From positions 1-31,395 of the forward strand of contig CAZQAE010000060.1 of the NCBI GenBank assembly GCA_964591275.1: 31,395 nucleotides of DNA. Direction: 5' to 3'. A program made the translations under genes and the position numbers. Position 1 is the first letter of the stretch. Each line of letters starts with the position of its first letter. The stretch comes from G963674685 sp964591275. GTDB lineage: Bacteria; Lernaellota; Lernaellaia; JACKCT01. Positions 8,801 to 17,397 of this stretch are shown one piece after another. The notes under the pieces were generated by a model that worked only from the letters and a program-made list of their open reading frames with translations, had not been told where the DNA came from and did not search any database.

Positions 8801-9277
8801 CAGGTACCATCGAAATACCGGCGTCGGATTCGCGGCCATCTCATCAAACCAGTCATCGTAGATATTTTCCGCCAGCGTGGAGGCGGCCTGTGGATCCAGG
8901 ATTGAAGCCAGGGGATCTATTCCCGCTTCGACAGGGCGTTCCTTGAGCAGGGAAAGGCAGAAGCCGTGAAGCGTCATGATAGGGGCGCGATCAATGTCGC
9001 CTATGGCCCTCGTCAGTTTTTCGTCATGAGAAATGGCGGCTTGCTCTTCTATGATTTCCCTGACTTTCAGTTTCAGATCGGCGGCGGCTTTTTCGGTGAA
9101 AGTGATGGCCGCGATCCGGTCTAGGCTTGTTTTGGGTTTGTCACCCTGGAGCAAAGAAAGAATACGGCGCACGAGCGTATGCGTTTTTCCGGTGCCGGCC
9201 CCGGCTTCAAGAAGGAAATTGGCATTGCGCCCATGAATGGCTTTTTGCCTGGTGGAGTCGTCTTTTGGTTTTGTCAT
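5882..9277 (-). CDS. addA: AddA/RecB-type helicase-nuclease subunit
   Basis: 1131 residues from the ATG at 9277, chosen because it overlaps the addB stop as ATGA; an in-frame start at 9319 would run back inside addB. It is a UvrD/Rep superfamily 1 helicase. It has a Walker A AGAGTGKT (residues 25-32), Walker B DEFQDTDPLQ, motif III GDPKQSIYRFRRAD, motif V TIHKGKGLDWPVV and motif VI YVAMTRARDYL. The C-terminal PD-(D/E)XK nuclease domain has His980 (GSAFHELMENL), Asp1062 (GSIDLL) and Asp1075/Lys1077 (DYK). With AddB it should resect double-strand breaks to load RecA, and it also degrades linear foreign DNA. The final residues (FCFVDPGIEMELDL) close the nuclease fold. Length and domain order match AddA. 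Confidence 0.9.
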   Translation of the reverse strand: MTKPKDDSTRQKAIHGRNANFLLEAGAGTGKTHTLVRRILSLLQGDKPKTSLDRIAAITFTEKAAADLKLKVREIIEEQAAISHDEKLTRAIGDIDRAPIMTLHGFCLSLLKERPVEAGIDPLASILDPQAASTLAENIYDDWFDEMAANPTPVFRWYLINKDYYKRRSDEDWLWKLARRIIHDSDILMDFKPDEDFDFPQSVQSLFDLEKAAFDYAQAHCNNEDDKGFCDCMSFHDAVLDLPEPDNEDDFADAFQNLPAMKPSLGTKKNWEKDSLPQFKSYRKKLKELVEIFSRVCHSSKIWELFTLTQEFARRYDAEKRRIGALDFSDILTRTLEMLENNQDNVRRYFRNKFDHIFIDEFQDTDPLQMKIASWLCSVSDAESDDIQEFSPGKLFVVGDPKQSIYRFRRADIEIYEDTRRKFESRGEAHHIQVNFRSVPKILDFVNHAFRPLMVQDEDEPASPNYVELTPFRGQDGEGIIPDDSGVVFIAPNRPLDENDDPLRLEYAAIAQWISDAVASHLKVPDKVRPGEKKTFKLGGALKEIANDGDKPRDFSRDMRFGDIAILNRRGTTFSALEETLGMYGIDYIVTGGKVYFQRPEVIAAVSAMSCLNNPDDSLSLAEWLTCDLVGFSDEDLLIHTLSKEDETLSYASLPEPCENENDLTKHLRAMQEIHEKRDEVGCCQTLKSLFTLSAAIPAAQALRRGDVAVANLNKILDASRAADARRSTFGEFAAEWAEAFKSQRDEADHNVAEEEDDVVRILTIHKGKGLDWPVVIIPDMAAQFRGGSSPPILTQRVPKKRVGIRLVKNCETGDYDEMNEREKHFSEAERIRLLYVAMTRARDYLVLPLFSRVIHNKNGAVRPQKGFLELLVKSSVINDELKLADPIKKLVRNSVKFDVDKKDLKLATSPAWDLPKIIKEKGDDLPEGVAEALRQRSENPPPPSVNETAPRFHSPSAHETEFTPGEGSSDGQKLGSAFHELMENLNFNDRPSWSLSLDAVTYKHGLSQEQRAQCEKWLNNFSKSSLFPALQKCVRYTEVPFTWKGRDPESGAVRDFGGSIDLLAHSHDDLYIVDYKTDRVRGDALKKRFESYKRQGAVYLEAVKSIVPNAQSCKMIFCFVDPGIEMELDL

Positions 9278-12200
9278 TTTTTCGACTCGCTTGCGGGCGG
9301 CGTCAGTCTCGCAAGCCACGGGCAGTTCTTTTGGCCAAGGCCGTTGTAGGCAATAAATTTGCGGCTCAGGCCGTCGCAGATGTTTTTATAATCGCAATGC
9401 GTGCAATAGGGCGCATCATTTATCGCCACGTCGGGACGGGGAACAAAATGACCCGCCAGCATTCCTTCAACGACCTCACGCAAGATGCTCTTTAATTCGT
9501 TCGCGCTCTTTTGAATGAACTCGTTTGAGAATTTTATTGTCTGTGGATTGAGATTGCCGTCTTTATCCTTCAAGTGCCAGTACGCTGCTTCGAGAGAGAG
9601 GTCGACAAAACTTTCGAAATTTTCGGTTTTGGCGGCGTTTTCGGTCATCGCCAGCATGTAGAGGGGAATTTGCAAAGTGGCGCCAGCGTTGAAACTGTCG
9701 TCGGCCAATCCTTTGCTTCCCAAAAGGCCGTCGGAAGATTTGCCGGTCTTGAAATCAATGATTCTCTCACGTCCCCCTTCGTCGCTGTCGAGTCTGTCCA
9801 GTCGCCCGGCAAGACGAAAAGGGGATTTGGACTGGCCACCAATGGCGATATCGACAGCAATTCTTTTCTCGGGCTGCGCGCTTTTATAAACGGATTTATT
9901 TTCGTCGATCATTTCCTCGAAAAGTTTGATCCATTCGATCAGCCTTGCGGCCTCGATCTCGTCGAGAGCGCCTCCGCCGGTGAGGTTGTCATCGATATAC
10001 GCCCCGTATTTTTTCTTGACGCGGGCGATCCATTCATCTTGCGTCAGGCCCTCCTGCTCCAATTCCGAAAGAATTTGATGGATCAGGGTTCCCCGTTTAT
10101 TGGCGGGAAGGCTGACAACATCTTCCGGGGTTTCCGGCCTTTGGAGTTTCAGGATATTTTCAAACATGTGCCGGCGCGGGCATTTTACATAGGCCTCGAT
10201 CTTCGTTGCGTGAAAGGCTTTGCTCTTTTCAAGGCGACCGGCTAACAGCCGCTTTGCCTCCTTGCCGGCGCACAACCCTTCCCAGGGGCCGATCTCGCGC
10301 TCGGTCCAGCGATGAAGTTGTTTGCGCCAGACGCGTTCGAAGGCCGGGTGGAAATTTCTAAGAAACGAAACAGGTCCGGTAGGGTCCACGGCTGCCAGCG
10401 TTTTCATCAGAACCAAGTCTTTTTCGTCGCCCGACAAGGCTTCGTTAACATTTCTCGCGGCAGGCGCGCCTGATGGGATTTGCCTGACATGGTTGCGAAT
10501 GAAGTCATCCATCGGGGATGTCTCGCCGAAAATATGGAGAAGGAAATGGCTTGGGAGCTTCGGCTTTCCCATCCCGGCGTCCTGGCGGTGATAAGTCAGG
10601 ATCAGGTGTTTTGAAGCGGCCATGCAAGCCGAGTCGAATAGGTTTCGTTCGTTTTCAGGTCGATTCGAAAAGAGAGGCAAAGGGCTGCCACGATGGGCTT
10701 TGTTGAGATCAATGCGCTCTTTGTCGAGCAAAATCGGGTCCGGCCTGCCAAGATGCGGGATCATGCCTTCCACGCACCCTGGAATGAATACCACATCGAA
10801 ACGCAGTCCGCGGGAGGCGGACATATCCATGACCTGCAGGCCTTCCGGGTCGGCGCATCGACTGAGGTCCTTGACTTCGTAAATCATTTCGAGCAGGAGC
10901 GATTTGAAGCGCAAGGGGTCGAAGTCCGCGTGCGCGTCGTCAAGATGTTTCAGCGTTTCCAGGCTTTCAAGCGCCGTTTTGTAGGACTCGTCCGCTTCGA
11001 TGAATCTATTTGCGAGAGACTCGAAATGCGTCGCGGCGCTTTGAAAGCTTTTTGCGCCGGCGATTTTCAACAATCCTTCCGACAGAACGGCGATCGCCGA
11101 GGCAAGCGCTTCGGCGCTTTCTAACAATGCGATTCCTTTGTTTTTCTTACGGTAATTTTTTAGTTGCCGATCCCAGTCTTTGCCTTTTCGGATATGGGCG
11201 TCGCGGCTGATGTGATTCCAGAGCCTTTGCATTTCTTGTATATTCGCAGGCCACGCAGAGTCTGGCCGCAGTCGGCAGGCATCGAGAAAAGTCACCGTAC
11301 CCGCGCGTTTCAAGTTGGGATGCAAGCGCCCATTTTCGTTTGTGAAATCGATGAGCCCGGTTAGTCCCGCCAGCAGGCGCAAAGCTCGCGAACCCGTCGG
11401 CGAGCAGCCCCCATGAATTTTGCAGGGAACTTCGGCTTCGGCGCAGATATCCGCAAAAAGATCGGCGTATTCACCCCTATGACGCACGAGTACGCCCATT
11501 TTGTGATAGGGGATCGGAGAATCCGGTCGATGGCGGAGTTTTTTGGCTTCACGGATGATTTCCCTAACCTCTCCAAGGGGAGAAAGTGCGGAAAGTATAG
11601 TGGTTCGCTGTGCATCGGCTATAAACATTGATGTTTCTTCAATGCCTTTGTTTTTCGCCCAATTGGAGGCATGCGTGACGCGGGGAATGTAATAACGTAG
11701 CTGAATATGAGCGGCCAACTCCGCGAGCAATTTGTCCTGCTGCGCGTTGAGGTCGTACAGTCCGATCACGCGCAGTTCGGGGCATTGGAATAATTTTTGA
11801 AATGATGATGCCTTTAAGCAGGCGGCGTCGAATAGATCATGCAGCGTGTACAAGTCGTTTTGGGCGAATGCATCGCGAAGCGCGTCAAATATTGAGGCCA
11901 TGTCCTTGATTTTATCCGAGGAATCGCGGCGGACAGGTATCGTTTCCCATCCCGCTTCCCGGATATCTTCAAAAGTCTGGGAAATGGCCTGCGAAGTCCC
12001 CTCGTATTGGGACACATTTTGAAAGTATTGGCTTTTCTCTTTGATCAGGCGCTGGATCGTGGCCAGATGGTAGAGCTTTTCCACCGGCCTTTTCCCTGCG
12101 GCGAAAAAGGAAGAACTCCCCAGCTTTTCCACCAGGTCCTTGAAGGTCAGGCAATAAACTCCAAGAATGCCTCCGCCGCCTTTGTGCAAGCGCTCGCGAA

Positions 12201-12339
12201 GTTCCTGGCGCATGGCGTTCGATCCGACCAGCGCGACGATGGGCCTAAGAGCGTCCCGGCGTTTTTCATCAAGAGTGTTTTGGACGAAAGCGTCCACGCA
12301 CTGCGCGAAAGTTCCGGAATATATTGTTGGCTCGGGCAT
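9274..12339 (-). CDS. addB: AddB-like PD-(D/E)XK nuclease with iron-sulfur staple
   Basis: 1021 residues. The N-terminal two thirds resemble the degenerate superfamily 1 helicase part of AddB. No GKT/GKS Walker A is visible; the first beta-strand reads VALVGSNAMRQEL, so this subunit probably does not hydrolyse ATP. The C-terminal nuclease region has GTLIHQILSELE, then GRLDRLD and IIDFKTGK (catalytic Asp and Lys). Four cysteines typical of AddB, Cys720 and Cys979/982/988, should hold a [4Fe-4S] cluster that clamps the nuclease domain. The addB-addA order with a 4-nt overlap is standard. The gene begins 21 nt after the stop of the exported Asp-box protein and has only a poor ribosome site, suggesting coupling to that gene. 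Confidence 0.86.
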   Translation of the reverse strand: MPEPTIYSGTFAQCVDAFVQNTLDEKRRDALRPIVALVGSNAMRQELRERLHKGGGGILGVYCLTFKDLVEKLGSSSFFAAGKRPVEKLYHLATIQRLIKEKSQYFQNVSQYEGTSQAISQTFEDIREAGWETIPVRRDSSDKIKDMASIFDALRDAFAQNDLYTLHDLFDAACLKASSFQKLFQCPELRVIGLYDLNAQQDKLLAELAAHIQLRYYIPRVTHASNWAKNKGIEETSMFIADAQRTTILSALSPLGEVREIIREAKKLRHRPDSPIPYHKMGVLVRHRGEYADLFADICAEAEVPCKIHGGCSPTGSRALRLLAGLTGLIDFTNENGRLHPNLKRAGTVTFLDACRLRPDSAWPANIQEMQRLWNHISRDAHIRKGKDWDRQLKNYRKKNKGIALLESAEALASAIAVLSEGLLKIAGAKSFQSAATHFESLANRFIEADESYKTALESLETLKHLDDAHADFDPLRFKSLLLEMIYEVKDLSRCADPEGLQVMDMSASRGLRFDVVFIPGCVEGMIPHLGRPDPILLDKERIDLNKAHRGSPLPLFSNRPENERNLFDSACMAASKHLILTYHRQDAGMGKPKLPSHFLLHIFGETSPMDDFIRNHVRQIPSGAPAARNVNEALSGDEKDLVLMKTLAAVDPTGPVSFLRNFHPAFERVWRKQLHRWTEREIGPWEGLCAGKEAKRLLAGRLEKSKAFHATKIEAYVKCPRRHMFENILKLQRPETPEDVVSLPANKRGTLIHQILSELEQEGLTQDEWIARVKKKYGAYIDDNLTGGGALDEIEAARLIEWIKLFEEMIDENKSVYKSAQPEKRIAVDIAIGGQSKSPFRLAGRLDRLDSDEGGRERIIDFKTGKSSDGLLGSKGLADDSFNAGATLQIPLYMLAMTENAAKTENFESFVDLSLEAAYWHLKDKDGNLNPQTIKFSNEFIQKSANELKSILREVVEGMLAGHFVPRPDVAINDAPYCTHCDYKNICDGLSRKFIAYNGLGQKNCPWLARLTPPASESKK

Positions 12340-12360
12340 ATTCGTTTTTTTAGGCTTGCC

Positions 12361-13857
12361 CTATCCGCAGCAGCCCCCGTCGTCTTCTTCGTCCTCATCA
12401 TCGTCGCTTTCATCAGGTTCCGTTGTATCGTCGTCCGCATCATCGTCCGAGCCGGGAACCGGATCGAAGATGATTTGCACGCGATCCGGCGGCGACAACG
12501 CGATGCCGTCGAAAACCTGTAGCGCGAAAATATATTCGCCTTGCGTTGAGGCCGTGAAACGCGGCGTTTCGGAAGTTGCGTCGTCCAGGGCGACGGCTTC
12601 AGCGCCCTCTTCGAGACTCCATTGATAAGTTAAAAGGTCTCCATCCTCGTCGAAGGATTCTTCGCCGTTAAGGGTGATCGTCTGATCGACGATTGCGAAG
12701 ATCGCGTCGCCGGCCTCGGCGATGGGCGCCACGTTGTTGGGATTGCGAAAAGACAGCACAGTCGTCTGATCGCCCACGGCGAAACCCTGCTTGGCAGTGA
12801 ACATGTTGATGGCGTTGAGCGAGCCTTTACCGACGTATTCGTCAGTCTCCCAGGTCAGGCCACCGTCGATGGTTTTGAAGATGACGGATTGGAAATTCGT
12901 TTCTGTCAGGTTGCCGTAGTCCGTGCCGACGGCCCAGCCTACGTGCCGGGAAAGCATCGTGAAATCTCGGACCGTGTAGTCGCTTCCGGGAGAGCCGATT
13001 CCGGCCACAATAGGAAATTCTCCCGTTTCCCAGGAATCGCCCCCGTCTTGCGTGATCAGCATTTGCACGTCGTCGCCCCCGGTGACAAGAAGCCAACCAC
13101 GCTTGTCGCCCATGAATTGAATATCCCGCACGCTGCCGGAGGTCTCGATGTCTACGCTTTGCCAGCTCAATCCGCCGTTGTTTGACTTGATGAGTCGACC
13201 GCCGCCGACAACGAACATCGATGTAGAACTCGCATAGGAAACACTGGTGGCATTGCCCGAATATTCGGGCGCATCGAAGGCCGAATATGTCCAGGAGCCG
13301 CCGCCGTTTGCGGTGAGCCAGATATTATCGCTCCCACCGGCGACAAGGCCGTGAATGTCGTCAAGGAAGTCAACGGCGGTCAATTGCGAGTCAGGTCGGT
13401 AGGGTTCGATATATACTACGTCCCATAAGCCGCCCTGGCTGATCGTGTTGGCAATGTAATTTGTGGAAGTCGTCATGATCCCGCAGTTATCATAACTGTT
13501 GCCCCAGGAGCCGAAGATCAGGCCCGTTGTATCGGTGAAAAAGTGTAGGGCGTTGATCATCAGGTATTCCATGCAGAAAAGGCCCTGGGTCAATTCTCCG
13601 GCGTTGAAAATGGGCGTAAGAGTTTCGCCGCCGTCCTGGCTTAGCCACAGGAGGTTGAAGTTAATGTCGACGATTCCTTCTGTTTTCGTGCCCGCGGCGA
13701 TGAAGGAATATTCGGACAGGGCTTGCACGTCGGAAAAAGATCCGTCGGGGAAAAGTCCATCCTCGCGTCCCATCTTTTTCGTCCAATAGCTGGCGTCGGA
13801 AGAAAGGGGAAGGGCAAAAATCATCGCGCAGATAACCAGAAGTAATAGCTTTTTCAT
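12361..13857 (-). CDS. Exported Asp-box (Ycf48/BNR-like) protein with PKD-like domain and acidic C-terminus
   Basis: 498 residues with a signal peptide (about 1-22, ending near LPLSSDAS) and a strong AGGAGG site at 13866-13871. Residues of about 25-370 contain at least five Asp-box-like repeats (SQDGGETL, TANGGGSW, SNNGGLSW, TQDGGDSW, TIDGGLTW), the mark of beta-propellers such as Ycf48 and sialidases. A PKD/cadherin-like domain follows (about 375-465; AEAGD ... FDEDGDLLTYQWSL). From about residue 470 the chain is almost all Asp/Glu and ends GGCCG. The fold is clear but the function is not; it is probably a surface or periplasmic binding protein. It lies 21 bp upstream of addB on the same strand although the two share no obvious role. 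Confidence 0.8.
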   Translation of the reverse strand: MKKLLLLVICAMIFALPLSSDASYWTKKMGREDGLFPDGSFSDVQALSEYSFIAAGTKTEGIVDINFNLLWLSQDGGETLTPIFNAGELTQGLFCMEYLMINALHFFTDTTGLIFGSWGNSYDNCGIMTTSTNYIANTISQGGLWDVVYIEPYRPDSQLTAVDFLDDIHGLVAGGSDNIWLTANGGGSWTYSAFDAPEYSGNATSVSYASSTSMFVVGGGRLIKSNNGGLSWQSVDIETSGSVRDIQFMGDKRGWLLVTGGDDVQMLITQDGGDSWETGEFPIVAGIGSPGSDYTVRDFTMLSRHVGWAVGTDYGNLTETNFQSVIFKTIDGGLTWETDEYVGKGSLNAINMFTAKQGFAVGDQTTVLSFRNPNNVAPIAEAGDAIFAIVDQTITLNGEESFDEDGDLLTYQWSLEEGAEAVALDDATSETPRFTASTQGEYIFALQVFDGIALSPPDRVQIIFDPVPGSDDDADDDTTEPDESDDDEDEEDDGGCCG

Positions 13858-14051
13858 TTGTCTTGCCTCCTGTCGGATCGTTTCGTTTTTTTGGCGCCCT
13901 GATTAAATCCGAAAACGGGTGACGCTGGTGTCAGTCTTTTTATCACAAGGCCAAAGTCCGCGCTACCCGCAGGGGAAAACTTTCAGACTTGTGCGATGGG
14001 ATACGACGTTGTAAAGTTTTCCAAAGGGTTTCGCACGCTAAGGAATGAACT

Positions 14052-14759
14052 TTGCCGATCTTCGCCATTGCCGATCTCCATCTCGGGTTCGGCGTCAACA
14101 AGTCCATGGACATCTTCGGCCCGCATTGGGTTAACCATACGGCCAAAGTCGCCGAAGGCTGGCGAAGGGTTGTGCAAGACGGCGATACGGTTTTGATCGC
14201 CGGAGACATTTCCTGGGCCATGAACCTGAATCAGGCAGCGCCGGATTTGCAATGGATTCATGAATTGCCCGGCCGCAAAGTGATGATTCGCGGCAACCAC
14301 GATTATTGGTGGGACGGGATCACAAGGCTCAGGGCTGCTATGCCGCCGTCCATTTCCCTGTTGCAAAATGACAGCCTCGTCGTAGAGCAATACATTGTCG
14401 CCGGAACAAGGGGTTGGAATACGCCGGTTCCCAACCAGTACACGAAGGATTTGCAGGCGGACATCAGGATTTACGATAGGGAGCGATGGCGGCTGGAGCT
14501 TTCCCTGAAAAATGCTGAAAAAGCAAAGCTGCCAATCATCGCCATGATGCATTTTCCGCCGCTCATCAAGGGGAGCAATCATGTGGGTTTTTCAGATATC
14601 CTGGAGAAATTTGGGGTCGCTGCGGTCGTTTACGGGCACTATCACGGAAGCGATCACGCCCTGGCCGTGCGGGGAATGAGAAATAAGCTTAAGTATATTT
14701 TCTGCGCTGCCGATTCGGTGGATTTCACACCGATTCCCGTCGAGGTCGGCATCGACTGA
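14052..14759 (+). CDS. Calcineurin-like metallophosphoesterase
   Basis: 235 residues starting at TTG 14052, which has AAGGA about 8 nt upstream; no ATG in frame gives the full N-terminal motif. The metal-binding motifs are all present: Asp8/His10 (ADLHLG), Asp52 (GDISWAM), Asn82/His83 (GNHDYWW), His167 (MMHFPP) and His196/His198 (GHYHG). This matches the small predicted phosphohydrolase family COG1768, whose substrate is unknown to me. There is no signal peptide, so the protein is cytoplasmic. It stands alone: the Asp-box gene is divergent, and purF converges on it 19 bp after the stop. A long open frame opposite it (13983-14582) is a shadow. Confidence 0.88.
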   Translation: MPIFAIADLHLGFGVNKSMDIFGPHWVNHTAKVAEGWRRVVQDGDTVLIAGDISWAMNLNQAAPDLQWIHELPGRKVMIRGNHDYWWDGITRLRAAMPPSISLLQNDSLVVEQYIVAGTRGWNTPVPNQYTKDLQADIRIYDRERWRLELSLKNAEKAKLPIIAMMHFPPLIKGSNHVGFSDILEKFGVAAVVYGHYHGSDHALAVRGMRNKLKYIFCAADSVDFTPIPVEVGID

Positions 14760-14776
14760 TTTTATCAGTATTTTTT
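14755..14776 (+). terminator. Intrinsic terminator of the metallophosphoesterase gene
   Basis: ACTGAT-TTT-ATCAGT (14755-14769) followed by A and six T (14771-14776). The 6-bp stem includes the TGA stop codon of the gene. It separates this gene from the convergent purF. Confidence 0.65.
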
Positions 14777-14778
14777 AC

Positions 14779-16284
14779 TCAACAGAAGGGCAGAATTTCT
14801 TCCGTCTGATCCGAGCATTCGCGTTCGATGCGTCGATGCTTGACGCGCTGCCGTGCTTCGGCGACGTCCGTCGGATAGTCTCCGGTCAGGCAGGCCAGGC
14901 ATAACTCTTCTTTGGGTATGCCCAGTCCGCGTATCAAACCGTCATGGGAAATGTAATGAACGCCTTTGCATCCCATTTCTTTGCGGATTTCCTCGTTGGA
15001 GCGGTTATAAGCGATCAGCAAATTCTCATCCGGCGTATCGATCCCATAGAAACACGGCCCGACGATCTCCGGAGTATAGAAGAGAAAGCGTACTTCTTTG
15101 GCACCCAGGCTGTGCAGGCGCTTGATGATTTTTTTGCTGGTGGTGCCGCGAACGTTGGAGTCGTCCACGATGGCGACGCGTTTGCCTTCAATGAAATGAC
15201 GGATGAAAATAAACTTGTCGTCGATGGCCTTTTGTCTTTTGTTGGAGGAGGTCTCTTGAAAACTCCGCTTGTTGCCGACTTTGATGATGGCCTGATGGTA
15301 GGGGAGGCCAAGTTGGTGCGCGAAGGAAAGACCTGTTGTTATCGCCGTTCCCGGCAAGCCGCATACGGTGTCGATCTGATCCTTCAGGTGACTGTATTCT
15401 TCGGCCAGAATATGGCCCATAGTTCGCCGGACCACTTCAACGTATTTTCCCTTGAAAAGCGAATCGGGACGGGCGAAGTAGCAAAACTCAAAAAAGCAAA
15501 AGGCCTCGCGGCTTTTGACCAGTCGCTTTTTATAAATCTTGTCCAGATTTTCATTGCTGATGAAAACGGCCTCGCCCGGTTCGACTTCCGTGATCCCGTG
15601 GTAGTCGCCAAAATAATTGAAGACGGTGGATTCCGAAGCGAAAGCCCATTCGATGATTTCTCCTTTGGAGTTTTCCCGATGGGCGTAGCACAATGGGCGA
15701 ATGCCGTGGGGGTCTTTGAATGCAAGCAGGCCCTTTTCCATCAGGCATAGCGCCGAATACGCTCCGACCAGTTCGTTCATTGTCGATTGAACGCTGCCAA
15801 ACAAGGTGTCGATGAATTCATCAATCTTTTCCGCTTGGTAAAACTTGGAATTGATGAGGTGCTTGATAAGGATGTGTTGCGTGACCTTGGCGTCCACCTG
15901 CGTGTCGAAAGAAAAACCATTGTCGCGAAGTTTCTGCATCAGGCTGTGATGATTGACCAGATCGCCGTTGGAGCATGTGGCCATGCCCGGGCGATCCGTG
16001 AGAACCGGCTGGATGTTTCGGCTCAAAGACGCCGGATCAAGGTCGCCGACGGTTGCATATCGCGTATGTGCGATGCCCGAGCAACCCGGTGCATTATTGG
16101 GATTAAAATCAAAAAACTGTAGTGAAGGGGGCTTCAAACCGCCGTTTTGGAAAAATAAGTTCTTTTCGCGATCATAGGTGACGATGCGAACGGAACGTTC
16201 ACCCCGATTTTGAAGTCGCTCACTTCCTGAAATGAGTCTGCCGGAAACCGGTTCTTTAGAGATGATGCCGATGACGCCGCACAT
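14779..16284 (-). CDS. purF: Amidophosphoribosyltransferase (glutamine PRPP amidotransferase), Fe-S type
   Basis: 501 residues. This enzyme makes 5-phosphoribosylamine from PRPP and glutamine, the first committed step of purine synthesis. The start ATG at 16284 places the nucleophile Cys2 directly after Met1 (MCGVIGI), so no propeptide is predicted; GGAGG lies about 9 nt upstream. In the glutaminase domain, Arg75 (HTRYAT), Asn106/Gly107 (SNGDLVN) and Asp131 are in place, but the usual HNG reads SNG. The PRPP loop is VAIVDDSNVRGTTS (Asp374/Asp375). Cys263, Cys411, Cys462 and Cys465 match the [4Fe-4S] ligands of the Bacillus-type enzyme. The sequence is divergent but intact. No other purine gene is nearby and I see no purine riboswitch upstream. 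Confidence 0.93.
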   Translation of the reverse strand: MCGVIGIISKEPVSGRLISGSERLQNRGERSVRIVTYDREKNLFFQNGGLKPPSLQFFDFNPNNAPGCSGIAHTRYATVGDLDPASLSRNIQPVLTDRPGMATCSNGDLVNHHSLMQKLRDNGFSFDTQVDAKVTQHILIKHLINSKFYQAEKIDEFIDTLFGSVQSTMNELVGAYSALCLMEKGLLAFKDPHGIRPLCYAHRENSKGEIIEWAFASESTVFNYFGDYHGITEVEPGEAVFISNENLDKIYKKRLVKSREAFCFFEFCYFARPDSLFKGKYVEVVRRTMGHILAEEYSHLKDQIDTVCGLPGTAITTGLSFAHQLGLPYHQAIIKVGNKRSFQETSSNKRQKAIDDKFIFIRHFIEGKRVAIVDDSNVRGTTSKKIIKRLHSLGAKEVRFLFYTPEIVGPCFYGIDTPDENLLIAYNRSNEEIRKEMGCKGVHYISHDGLIRGLGIPKEELCLACLTGDYPTDVAEARQRVKHRRIERECSDQTEEILPFC

Positions 16285-16525
16285 GGGTAAAATCCTCCAA
16301 TGATTTGGAATGACCCAAAATCAAAAGCAAAAACCTAGCGGCTAATTATTGGCTTGTAAAGAAGGGTGGCCATTTTGCGTCTGCTCCCACACAAATCGCC
16401 GCTATGGATCAACGTAGGTCCACTTTACCAATGGCCCTAAAATTGCTAAAAACCACGCACGTCGGTGTTTCGCTGATTTTGCGTTTCTAAAACCGGTGGA
16501 TGTCTATGAAACGAGGAGATTTATC

Positions 16526-17356
16526 ATGAAATGCCTTTGCGCTACGGTCGCCATTGTCATTGCGACGAGTTTTTGCTTTTCGACGTCGGCGTCGGCCGCT
16601 GATCCCTTCGATTATAACTACGCGTGCCTTTCGTCGCTGTACTCCAAATATTTGAAAAACGAAAAGGTTAACTATTCGGCGCTGGCGATCCATGAAAAGG
16701 AACTGGACGAGTGCGTGAAAACCATCAGCAAAGCGAAAAAGAAGGAATACCAAAGTTTCACTCTGGATCAGAAAAGGGCCTATTGGATCAACGCATACAA
16801 TATTTTTCTTCTGAAAATCGTTGTGGAAAACTATCCCATAAAGGGAGGAGCGAAGTATTCAAAGTTTCCGGCCAATTCCCCCATGAGCATCAAAGGAGCC
16901 TGGACCGATATCCGCTTTAAATCGCCTGAGGGCAAGGTCACATTAAGTCGTATCGAAAACAACATTCTTCCTTCGTTGGGCGCACCATTCTTCATTTTCG
17001 GGATATGCAACGGAACGAAAGGCGGCGCAGCATTGTCCGCGGATGTATACACGGCGCAAAATCTTCATGTACATTTGGATAAAGCCGCAAGGCAATTTAT
17101 TACAGATAAACGCAATGTCAGCCTGAGTCCGACCGGAAGTTGCGTACTGGTGACACCCTATTTGAAGAACCATGCGAGCCTGTTTACATCGGGAAATTTC
17201 AAGCCGGGACAGTATAAAAATCGCGAAAAAAGGGAAATCATCCTGATGAATCTTCTGGCGAAATATGGCGAGGGCGAATTGACGAAGATTGTCAGGTCAA
17301 ACGAATTCAAATTCACATGGACTGAGTTAGACTGGTCCTTGAACGATATTCTATAA
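16526..17356 (+). CDS. Exported DUF547 protein
   Basis: 276 residues from ATG 16526, chosen over the in-frame ATG at 16496 because GAGGAG sits 7 nt before it and the signal peptide then begins properly (MKCLCATVAIVIATS...). Cleavage is likely after SASA (about residue 24). The core contains the DUF547 signature DQKRAYWINAYNIFLL, with IKGAWTDIRF and LSRIENNIL further on, and a conserved-looking FGICNGTKGGAALS. DUF547 proteins are exported and of unknown function in bacteria. The next gene follows 41 bp downstream on the same strand and may be co-transcribed. Confidence 0.85.
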   Translation: MKCLCATVAIVIATSFCFSTSASAADPFDYNYACLSSLYSKYLKNEKVNYSALAIHEKELDECVKTISKAKKKEYQSFTLDQKRAYWINAYNIFLLKIVVENYPIKGGAKYSKFPANSPMSIKGAWTDIRFKSPEGKVTLSRIENNILPSLGAPFFIFGICNGTKGGAALSADVYTAQNLHVHLDKAARQFITDKRNVSLSPTGSCVLVTPYLKNHASLFTSGNFKPGQYKNREKREIILMNLLAKYGEGELTKIVRSNEFKFTWTELDWSLNDIL

Positions 17357-17397
17357 GCGAAGTTTCTTAAGGATAATTGAAAAGGAGCAAGGAAATT

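Noticed and set aside
9278..9319. An earlier in-frame start for addA giving 1145 residues
   Set aside because: The 14 extra residues come from the coding end of addB, and the ATGA overlap at 9274-9277 is the usual coupled start.
13983..14582. A 199-codon open frame on the minus strand
   Set aside because: It lies opposite the metallophosphoesterase gene, whose metal-binding motifs are all present. The minus-strand translation has no domain and no ribosome site.
16285..16525. Possible purine riboswitch or PurR-type control upstream of purF
   Set aside because: I could not find the conserved loops of a purine riboswitch. The only inverted pair, GGCCATT (16368) and AATGGCC (16430), has a 55-nt loop and no supporting features.
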